Shown one piece after another: positions 55,701-64,000 of a stretch of 64,000 nucleotides of DNA. The stretch is from Antedon mediterranea. Taxonomy: Eukaryota; Echinodermata; Crinoidea; Comatulida; Antedonidae. The first letter of the stretch is position 1; each line of letters opens with the position of its first letter. The DNA lies in assembly GCF_964355755.1 (NCBI RefSeq), contig NC_092673.1, positions 13,149,001 through 13,213,000 on the forward strand, in the 5' to 3' direction. The translations under genes were made by a program, and so were the position numbers. The notes beneath the pieces were generated by a model that searched no databases, was not told the origin of the DNA, and saw nothing but the letters and a program-made list of their open reading frames with translations.

Positions 55701-56176
55701 AATACGTTAAGGAGTAATACCCTGTAATATTCAATAAAAGATAGCAGAGAGAATTCCACTTCAAACCAACTTAACACGGAAACAAAGCAAGAGCTAACCT
55801 GACCACATGAGACTGGCTAATGGTTTTTTTTTTACACTTTTTCAAAAAATATTAAAATGTATTTATTTATTCGAATAAACTCCATAAATTCCCCATCCCC
55901 AATTAAAAATTAATGCCTCAGGACCTGTATTTTTTCCCCTAAATAAATGCTCTACCACATGCATACACACAATATTACACATTAACACATTTCTATTTGT
56001 AACAGAATTCATTGACTTTTATAATCTACAATTTACTTACAAACAATAAAAACCCCGGGGAATTTATTTGAATAAATACAATATATTTTTGTGAAGCAAA
56101 TTTACATTGGATTGAAATAATTAATTCTATAACAATTAATTACACCTCATATACTGTATATATCAATAATATTTTC
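55701..56176. other. AT-rich, MITE-like motifs
   Basis: TATTCGAATAAACTCCATAA at 55870 and GGGGAATTTATTTGAATAAA at 56057 form a loose inverted pair about 190 bp apart, as expected for a small inverted-repeat element. No gene. Confidence 0.35.
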
Positions 56177-57065
56177 TTAACGAGTGTTAATAAATTCTTC
56201 TTTGTAAAGCATTCTCCTTTGTGAAGGGGTATGTGTGGTTACGCATGCTCGTGTTGTTGGCACTGCTGCCTCATCTTGATCTACATCATCATTTCTTTCT
56301 TGGTCATCATCACCATCCATATTTATCATGGACCTAATGACACTCGTGATAAATTCAGAGAGTGATTTGCATTCTGGATTTTGTAGTTTGGATTTGTATA
56401 TGACATACGCGTTGTACATAGCTATTTGCAATATATAACAAAAAAAAACTTCTTCTTCCACTTGTAAATGGATAATATCCAATGCATTGATCCAGCTTAT
56501 CTACACCATTCATGTGCGTGTTGTATAAATCACTTAAAAATCTGGCATAATTTAGTGTTTTTTGAACAACCAAAAAAATAATATACCACAGAATAAGAAT
56601 AATATTTTGTTTAATCTTGCAATTTCGTACATATCACCTTACACAATATCATATCATATACAAAACAGGTCAACTCTTCTGCATCCCTACCCCAACCCCA
56701 TCACAGGCGATAGTACAGATGTCAGTTTAATTTGTCAGTCTTTAAGAAAAGCGGCCGCACCCCTACCCCAACCCCATCACAGGCGATAGTACAGATGTCA
56801 GTTTAATTTGTCTGAAATGTGTGGATCTTTGATGGTAGTCCACTACCATCATTAAAGCAAAGTCAGCATATTTTGGCTATTAAACTCTGTGCCCCACTTA
56901 GGCGACATCGACTTATGGATGTTGGGTTTCCCATTTCGATACATTTTATCATATATCGACCGCAGTCGACCATCTTCATTAATCAGGATTTGATCATAGG
57001 AAATCGTTTGAAATGGGGCGAGAGGTGCATGTCCCAATTATAAACTGGAACAAAGGTGTTTCCCT
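56177..57065 (-). pseudogene. piggyBac transposase C-terminal part
   Basis: The minus-strand frame at 56573-56355 reads YNTHMNGVDKLDQCIGYYPF (the GVDxxDQ box with the third catalytic Asp), then continues in the shifted frame at 56482-56177 as FCYILQIAMYNAYVIYKSK and an acidic tail ending in TR and stop. Upstream pieces near 57040-56850 (GRLRSIYDKMYRNGKPNIHK, SPKWGTEF) may be decayed central transposase, but are weaker. A stretch with a 75-bp duplication (56683-56813) lies between. There is no usable continuous frame. Confidence 0.65.
56683..56813. repeat. 74-bp tandem duplication, about 1.7 copies
   Basis: CCCTACCCCAACCCCATCAC with the following GGCGATAGTACAGATGTCAG is present twice, about 74 bp apart and nearly identical. 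It is the most recent duplication seen in the window. Confidence 0.85.
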
Positions 57066-57089
57066 TCTCATCTCAAACTAATTGAGGAA

Positions 57090-57410
57090 CGTTTATACCA
57101 GATGTTGTTGAATTTGGATTTGTATAGGAAATACGCGTTGTACATAGCTATTTGCAATATATAAAAAAAAAAAATTTCTTCTTCCACTTGTAAATGGATA
57201 ATATCCAATGCATCCACACACTGGTCCAAATTTTGACCTACAGGTAAGAAATATAGAGTTATACAGACCATTCATTACCTTCCAACATAAATATTGCAGA
57301 AAAATGTTGTTTTTGTTTTGTCCTGCGCAATTGTCTGCATGAAGGTGGGCATGATCTTCTCCTAGGCCATTGTTGTTTAAAAAAAATAATCTAAATAACT
57401 GATGACAACA
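57090..57410 (-). pseudogene. Chimera of a HADNCAGQNKN-family protein and piggyBac C-terminus
   Basis: The minus-strand frame starts with HLHADNCAGQNKNNIFLQYL, CWKVMNGLYNSIF and RSKFGPV. These are motifs of a repeated uncharacterised invertebrate family that normally continues with a GHTKFxPD-like segment. Directly after it the frame becomes CIGYYPFTSGRRNFFFLYIA and NSYVQRV, which is the piggyBac C-terminal sequence also present at 56.4-56.5 kb. The shared stretch begins at ATGCATTGGATATTATCC. So a second partial piggyBac copy is fused to an unrelated element in frame. A frameshift in the YYPF region is common to both piggyBac copies. Confidence 0.6.
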
Positions 57411-57429
57411 TTGGTCCCTTTTCCGCAAC

Positions 57430-57954
57430 TAACTTTAATGGCCACCGAGTATGGTCGCAAGCAAATTTTTGCGTATTTTTCGCAAATGTCCCAAAAAATA
57501 GCGGAAAAATTGACTTTTTCAATGACTTGTATCTTTTTAAATACTGGTTCAATTTATTTCATTTTTTTTTTAAATAACAGAAGACATATGTACCTGTCAA
57601 GTACATGTATTAAGTATTATTCTATTAAGTATTATTCAATGATGATATGTATTTTTAAAGGATGTGCTTGAATATCTACAAAAACTTAAAAATTTGTAAA
57701 ATCGAGAATCATTGTATGCAGTCAAAGTAGTGTAGAAATTATCTAGAAAAGGTATATGATGTAATTTTTTTATAATTTATGTTGCTCTAACAAAATAGAT
57801 AAACTAAGTAAAAAATACAATTTTTAAATCATTTGGTTAAAAATGTTTATTTTTCTTGAAATAAGTGTTTCACTATGATAAATGATATCTCTGTCTCCTA
57901 CTATACTCAGGAGAATTCAATATCAAAGATTATTATTATTATTTATTATTATTA
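57430..57954. other. Non-coding; repeat shared with 46.9 kb
   Basis: 57488-57575 resembles 46880-46975 (AATGTCCCAAAAAATAGC, then CAATGACTTGTATCTTTTTAA and ACTGGTTCAATTTATTTC). AT-rich otherwise, with an (ATT)n run at 57928-57960. Confidence 0.4.
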
Positions 57955-58745
57955 TTATTATAGTAGAGGCTATATATGGTTTGACCTTGAAAAAATTCTA
58001 ATAAAAGGTCTTTTGGTGTTTTCTTGTAGCTTTAGGTGTCAATAATTACCAAAAAATTTTTGCAGCCTTCTAGTTGCTGCGTTAGTGAGATATTGAGGGT
58101 CAAAGGTCAGTGACCTTTTTGTGGCATTTGATGGCTCATAACTCCTCAACTCCTGGGTTTAAAAAGACAAATGTGGTTTCTACATCTATGTTTTAGTGGT
58201 CAAACAACAAAATAAAGTTTTTGCAAATTTCGGGTTACTTGTGCCATTGGTCAGATAGTCGGGTCAAAGGTCATTGACCTTTATTCATTAATAACTACTG
58301 CTAGTGTAGGACCTGAGTAAGATTTGTATGCATTCAATTTAGGAGAGAATATCTCAACTGTTATAGGATAATTTGACCCCAAGGAACAATATGGGATATT
58401 TGTCAAATTCGTTATCTGGGGCGAAAATGCCAAAATCGGGGTCAAGGGTTAGAAATGTGTGGTTCTTATATCTCGACAACCACTTGTCATACAGATTTGC
58501 TTTTGGTGTCAAATTGTTCAGAATATACATATTTATATTCGGTCTAACACAACTTTTACCCAAAAAAATGGCCGGAAATGCTTTTACTGACCTTTGACCA
58601 AAAAACACATTTTCGGGTTAAATATTTAAAATGTCAATGGACACACTGTATGGTATCAAATGGAAGCATATACAATATGCTACCCATTGCTACCCAACTT
58701 GTATTTAATTATGTGATGTTATTTTTGGAAAATATGCATATTTTA
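57955..58745 (+). repeat. Left arm of a giant inverted repeat
   Basis: From the (ATT)n run to about 58745 the sequence is matched, in reverse complement, by 62350-61676 and then 60055-59880. Examples are AGGTCTTTTGGT and TTTCTTGTAGCTTTAGGTGT near 58005-58040, and GCATATACAATATGCTACCC near 58666. Identity by eye is about 90 percent. It contains two GGGTCAAAGGTCA motifs (58097-58109, 58261-58273). No coding sequence. Confidence 0.85.
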
Positions 58746-58829
58746 TTAAATTTAGACAAAAATGAGTATAAATTAATGTAAGTTTATTTTAGGTGAAATA
58801 ATTCTAGCGTTGTAATGAAATATTTGGTA

Positions 58830-59884
58830 TCAAAAAGAAAAGACTTAGTTGTAGTTTATTAAGTTCTTTATTTGGTAGACCAAACAAAATGGCATTGCAG
58901 TAGTCTAACCGTGATGTTATTAGTGCATGGACAAGTTTAATAAGCGAGGAGTGTGTTTGCGAATTGATCTTATGTTACGAAGGTGGTAGGTATCAGATTG
59001 ACTAATGTTGTTGATATGTCTGGACATAATCGTTGCTGAGTCAAATACAACTCCGATATATCTAACCTCCAACGATGATGTGATTGATGTTTCTAGCAAT
59101 GGCCAATTTCTTGAAGTGTTTTGAATGAAGACATAAGATTTCTGTTTTACCAGGTTTAAAAAGAGCATGTTTTTAGTTAGCCAATCCTGAACATCAACAA
59201 CACAAGCTTCGATAACCGATTTCGCTGGATTAAAGCTGATGTACAGTTGTGTATCATCTGCGTACACATGATATTGGACACAATGTCTCTTAATGATATC
59301 ACTCATAGGCGAGATGTAAACTAAAAACAATACTGGACCCAGTAACTTGATCCTTGAGGAACACCGCATTTCAGGTCGATAGAGGTGGATTTGACATTAC
59401 CAATCCGGACCTGCTGCTTCCTAGAAGACAAATATGACTTGAACCAATTTAGAGCAGATCCACAGATACCAATAGACGAGAGTCTTGCAATAAGAATGGA
59501 ATAGTCCATGGTATCAGAAGCTGCCGACAGGTCGAGGTACACAGAAAAAAGACAATTACCTTTATTCAGAGTTAAAATAATATCATTATGCACCTTGAGA
59601 ATGGCTGACTCTGTACTGTGGTGCTTTCTATATTCTGATTGAAGAGGGTCGAACAGATTATTGTTGTCAAGAAAATGTATGAGATCTAAAGCAACGCATT
59701 TCTCAAGGATCAATTAGATAAAAAAGCGACATTAGAAATAGATCGAAAATTTGCCATGCAAGTATGATCCAGTGAAGGTTTCTTTAAAATAAATGTAACT
59801 AGACCCAACTTCAAATCATCAGGAAAGGTCGTACCAGTTGATAAAGATAAATTAATAATAATTCTAAATACTGAAGTCAATTAT
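58830..59884 (-). mobile_element. L2-type LINE fragment in the centre of the inverted repeat
   Basis: Minus-strand frames encode the RT: STGTTFPDDLKLGLVTFILK, then YRKHHSTESAILKVHNDIIL, VYLDLSAASDTMDYSILIA (motif A with an altered KAFD), VGVPQGS-type motif B (KCGVPQGS), VYADDTQLYISF (motif C), then LEVRYIGVVFDSATIMSRHI, and [17 protein letters not shown] near 58850-58920. The frame is lost at about 58835, so the 3' end of the LINE is missing and inverted-repeat sequence or its spacer starts. Several frameshifts are present. Confidence 0.85.
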
Positions 59885-62350
59885 GCACATTTTCCATAAA
59901 GTTATATTTCTAATTAAAAATTTCAATACAAGTTGGGTAGCAATGGGTAGCATATTGTATATGCTTCCATTTTATACCATACAGTGTGTCCATTGACATT
60001 TTAAAGAATAATTTAACCAGAAAATGTGTTTTTTGGGTCATTTTTTTCGGTCAACCAGCATCGGCCAACAGCTTAAGATCAACTTCTTCTAGCATGGAAA
60101 ACTCACTTCCACAAACTACTATCGGTGGAGACTTCAGTGGTAGATGACATGGATATCGTCAAAATCTTCAACTTAACCACCAGATAAGCTCCGAGAGGTT
60201 CTCCGAGGCCGAGGTGTCAATTGCCTGCAAACAGATGAAATCTGGCAAAGCACCTGGTCTTGACGGTCTTCCCATCAAAATATGGAAATTACCTGGCACC
60301 CAGAAAGCTCTCACTTCTTTCTGCAATCAAATTCTTGATGGAAACAGGCCATCAGAATGGGGAATTTCGTTCATATCCCGAAAAAAGGTGATCTTTCAAA
60401 ACCAGATAACTACAGTGGGTATTTCATTATCAAAATTGGCTGCAAAGATCTACAATCGCCTGATTTTAAATAGGATACGTCCTGTGATTAATGAAGTTTT
60501 ACGCCCCAACCAGAATGGCTTTCGTCAGGCACGATCAACAACTACGCACATTCTTGCACTGAGGAGAATTGTTGAAGAGGTTAAGAACCATCACAAAGAG
60601 GCAGTCATTATCTTTATTGACTTTCGCAAAGCCTTCAATTCCATCAATCGCAACATCATGATGAAGATCCTCTTAGCATACGGCATCCCTCATAAAATTG
60701 TAGAAGCCATCAGAGTAATGTATATCAATACATCAGCAGTTGTCCTGACTCCAGATGGTGAGACTGATTGCTTCAACATCGACTCTGGCGTAGTTCAAGG
60801 AGACCCTCTTGCTCCATTCTTGTTTATTGTCTGCCTTGACTTTGTAGTGCGATCAGCAACTACATCATCAGACGGTCTCACCCTCCGCCGTAGTAGAAGA
60901 CATCCAGCTGAAGTACTACCAGACCTGGACTTTGCCGATGACATCGCCATTCTTGAAGATTCCATACATGCTGCCGAAAATCTACTGCACAGAATTCAAC
61001 AAGCCACACAAGCTATAGGTTTATACTTAAACATCAAGAAGACCCAATTCATACATTTAAACCCCTCATCACCTTCTATAACTCTCGCACTGGATGGATC
61101 AGCAATAGAACAAGTAGAGGATTTCAGCTACCTCGGAAGCTACTGTTCATCCACTAACCATGATTTCGAAGCAAGACTTGGTCAAGCATGGGGTGCGCTG
61201 AACAGTCTTTCAAAAATATGGGCATCTTGTATCAACAAGTCCACAAAAATCCGCCTCTTTAAGTCAACAGTTGAAGCCATTCTTCTTTACGGCTGTGAGA
61301 CATGGAGTCTTACTTCATCGCTCTCAAAATCATTGGATGGAGCATACACCCGCATGCTGAGGAAAGTCCAAAACATCCCATGGTCCTCACACGCCACCAA
61401 CAAGACACTATATGCCAACCTTCCCCGTCTTACGACCATCATTCAAAGACGTCGCATGGGCCTTGCCGGTCATGTTATGAGAAGCTCTGAGCCTGCCTCA
61501 AGAGTTCTCCTTTGGGAACCAGAAGAGAAAAGGAAAGTGGGAAGACCTCAACTGACTTCGCTCGACATTCTGTTGAAAGATACCAAACTAGACCTGAGTG
61601 AACTGAGAAAGAGCATGCTTGATAGAGATGTGTGGAGACAAATTATCATGGCACCCACTTAATAGTGGGATGACATTAAGTAAGTAAGTTTGGTCAAAGG
61701 TCAGTAAAAGCATTTCCGGTCATTTTTTGGGGTAAACGTTGTGTTAGACTGAATATAAATATGTATTTTCTGAACAATTTGACACCAAAAGCAAATCTGT
61801 ATTATTTGGTTGTCGAGATATAAGAACCACACATTTCTAACCTTTGACCCCGATTTTGGGCATGTTCGCCCCCGATAACGAATTTGGCACATATCGCATG
61901 TCGTTCCTTGGGGTCTAATTATCCTATAACAGTTGAGATATTCTCTCCTAAATTGAATGCATACAAATCTTACCCAGGTCCTAAACTAGTAGTAGTTATT
62001 AATGAATAAAGGTCAATGACCTTTGACCCGACTATCTGACCAATGGCACAAGTAACCCGAAATTTGCAAAAACTTTATTTTGTTGTTTGACCACTAAAAC
62101 ATAGATTTAGACACCACAGTTGTCTTTTTAAACCCAGGAATTGAGGAGTTATGAGCCATCAAATGCCACAAAAAGGTCACTGACCTTTGACCCTCAATAT
62201 CTCACTAACGCAGCAACTAGAAGGCTGCAAAATTTTTTTGGTATTTATTCACACCTAAAGCTACAAGAAAATACCAAAAGACCTTTTATTAGAATTTTTT
62301 CAAGGTTACATAGGATAAATGTCACATATAGCCTGTACTATTATTCATTA
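59885..62350 (-). repeat. Right arm of the giant inverted repeat, interrupted by an RTE LINE
   Basis: The arm parts are 59885-60055 and 61680-62350. They are the reverse complement of the left arm and also end in an ATT-rich run near 62350-62410. TGACCTTTGACCC occurs at 62017-62029 and 62181-62193, mirroring the two left-arm motifs. The LINE insertion splits the arm at the point matching 58600 on the left. Confidence 0.85.
60058..61690 (+). mobile_element. RTE-like LINE, 5' truncated, RT nearly intact
   Basis: A 482-codon frame (60214-61662) covers the reverse transcriptase and C-terminus: KSGKAPGLDGLPIKIWK, LAAKIYNRLILNRIRP, FIDFRKAFNSINRNI (motif A), SGVVQGDPLAPFLFIVCLDF (motif B), LDFADDIAILED (motif C), VEDFSYLGSYCSSTNHDFEA, YGCETWSLTSSLSKSLDGAY, RRRMGLAGHVMR and GRPQLTSLDILLKDTKLDLS. 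These are typical of the RTE group. Between about 60371 and 60420 the encoded protein is out of frame (PKKGDLSKPDNYSG is in frame +2), so two compensating indels have occurred. The endonuclease is missing except for a short upstream linker. The 3' end is a TAAGTAAGTAAG tail at 61678-61689. Confidence 0.88.
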
Positions 62351-62545
62351 TATTAAGTACAATACTACAATACAAGATAATTATTATAATCATTATTACT
62401 ATTATTTTATCACATTAATATTGGAAAATATAGACAAACTGGAAGAAAGCTTTACTTTCGCTTTTGGTAGTTGTAGTGAACTAGCATTATTCACTCTGCA
62501 TCTAAATCCTATGAACAAGACTGGTTCTTAAAAAAAAAGAGGGAA
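62351..62545. other. AT-rich spacer with ATT runs
   Basis: Marks the outer end of the right inverted-repeat arm. No coding seen. Confidence 0.4.
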
Positions 62546-64000
62546 TTAAAACTCAGAATCAAAATGTTCATTACTGCCAAAATAAATAAAATAATTCTTA
62601 TAAGCTGGTTCAATGGATAGATAATCTTTTAAATGATAAGTTCTGCCATTAGTTGTTAACACTTCAAGGTTAGATTTAAAAACAAAACGTGAATTTATTG
62701 AATCAATATCGTCGGATTGAGGCCACTTTAAAATCCCCCCCTTTCCCCGTGTCATAAATTGTACAGTGGCTTCTTCAGAAATTATATTAATAACGGAACC
62801 AACAAACCAGTCTTGTTCATAAGCTACAGCGACAAACTCACCATGAGAAGTAAAGGTAAAGGGTTTAAGTTTTTTAGCAGGTGGTTCAGAGGAAATAAAG
62901 GAAGATGAAGTAGCAGATGGTGATGTAACAAAAGGTGAATTAGAAGAAGATGATGGTTTGTCGCTTTCTAAAAAAGTTGCAAGAGTCCGCTTTAACCCAG
63001 AACAGCTACCAATAACGGTTTTCAAGATTTCTTCCAGTTCACACGCCAATTTATTTGAAAATGTGATTTCTTTTACACCTAATGTTTTTAAGTATCTCAA
63101 TCCATCTTTTAGAATAGCACATTTTCTGTTTTTCCCTTTCCCTTTAATACCCGTTTAATGTCATCAATGGTGCAGCATGGTCCCCCATGTTCCCCTATCC
63201 TTTCCCACAAAGCCTTTTCCGTTTGTTGTTTTTTTAAGTCTTTCTGAATCTTGGTTTTATTTGCCTCCTCTAGTTTTGCTTTTACTCTAGTTAGAACTTC
63301 ACACTCTCTAATCTTCTGTCTTTCCTTTACACTTTCTACTTTTTGACGTGCGAACTCAAGTAATTTTTCTTGATCACCTTTGGATTTTTTAACTAACCAT
63401 TGTGATATTGTTTTGTTTCTTTTGATCATTTGAATGCTTGAATGATAATAAATGGAAGCATTTCTGCGTTTAAACAAACTAAAATATAAATCACCAAACT
63501 CAAACTCGCTCACAAGATTAGTTAATTGAGCACCCATCTTCTCACGCAATTCTTCACTCGGTTCCTCACTAAAACTCCCTCCCTCAACAAAATCATTCAA
63601 CTGTCTCTCTGTCACCTCAACAAACCCTTTCATTAACTCTCGCAAAACATTTTCTGTCATTTCATCAGTCCCTTCACTTTCTCTCAATTTCATCCAAACT
63701 TCATTTTCTTCATTCAACTTAAAATCATAAAAAATTGAAACTGGTGTACTTAATAATAAATTGCTGTCTTCAGACCATAACTTAAATGAATTTAACATAG
63801 CTTGAACATATTTAAAGAAATCAACATATTGTGTATCACTACGTAAAAGTAACCAAAATGGACCAGTAACTGAAAAATAAATTAATCCTAATGCCCTAAT
63901 TAATGACATAATTTCACAACTTAAACAATCATGCAAAACATTTTCTACTTTTAAATTCAAATTATCTTTAAAATTAGTAATAAAATCAATGATATCATGA
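62546..64000 (-). CDS. Uncharacterised TE-associated protein in two frames joined at a -1 slippery heptamer; 5' end outside window
   Basis: Frame 1 is open from the right edge to TAA at 63109. It starts HDIIDFITNFKDN, continues SLIRALGLIYFSVTGPFWLL, and has a helical, charged C-terminus (SQWLVKKSKGDQEKLLEFAR and a Lys/Glu-rich coiled coil to GLWERIGEHGG-like ALWERIGEHGG). Frame 2 is open from before 63128 to the stop at 62546. It starts with KDGLRYLKTLGVKEITFSNK, then has a Ser/Pro linker (62880-62960) and a Tudor-like small barrel (GEFVAVAYEQDWFVGSVINI, then GGILKWPQSDDIDS). The frames differ by -1 and the zero-frame codons GGA AAA, preceded by G, form GGGAAAA at 63130-63136. Neither frame has any other defect over about 480 codons, so the gene looks young or selected. 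From memory, similar proteins recur in invertebrates and fish without assigned function. It lies just outside the large inverted repeat. Confidence 0.65.

Overview
This is a window of an animal nuclear genome, not a microbial one. It is AT-rich, its genes are split by GT-AG introns, and no operons, tRNAs or rRNAs are visible. The content is metazoan: Toll-like-receptor pieces, and hAT (ZNF862/KIAA1586-type), Harbinger, piggyBac, CR1/L2/RTE LINE and Gypsy remnants. The palindrome TAGGCCTA and its variants recur throughout. Together with the TLR copies this suggests an invertebrate deuterostome, most likely an echinoderm. That placement is an inference.

I see no intact conserved host gene. Almost every coding stretch belongs to a mobile element or a decayed multicopy gene. 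Layout: 0-2.5 kb, a Crypton-like tyrosine recombinase entering from the left edge. 4-6.6 kb, a Harbinger remnant with a Myb/SANT-like gene and a HARBI1 first exon facing each other. 6.9-8.4 kb, a piggyBac transposase. 10.7-12.7 kb, a decayed multi-exon gene of an uncharacterised family. 13.5 kb, a piggyBac-like terminus. 15-17.2 kb, a hAT transposase broken by one stop. 18.1-19.5 kb, an internally deleted L2/CR1 LINE next to a piggyBac N-terminus. 20.1-22.2 kb, a higher-order repeat carrying microexon-like units, then a second tyrosine recombinase. 25.7-26.6 kb, a non-autonomous element with good terminal inverted repeats.

26.65-31.54 kb holds the best preserved element: a 4.9 kb hAT transposon with matching ends, a 6-bp target duplication and seven exons in consistent phase. 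32.8-35 kb is a CR1 LINE. 36.8-43.6 kb is a cluster of Toll-like-receptor pseudogenes on the minus strand, broken by LINE insertions. 45.5-49.7 kb is a second Harbinger element with the same convergent two-gene layout. 50.2-51.9 kb has LINE and Gypsy pieces. 51.9-55.7 kb has two further decayed uncharacterised genes on the minus strand; one shares several motifs with the 10.7-12.7 kb gene. 56.2-57.4 kb has piggyBac fragments and a chimera with another family.

57.95-62.35 kb is a very large inverted repeat with arms of about 0.8 kb, with an L2 LINE in its centre and an RTE LINE inside its right arm. 62.5-64 kb (minus) holds two long open frames of one gene, offset by -1 exactly at a GGGAAAA heptamer. 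That gene runs off the right edge and is the best candidate here for an undescribed functional system. Nothing in the window indicates that neighbouring genes cooperate, apart from the paired genes inside each Harbinger element.
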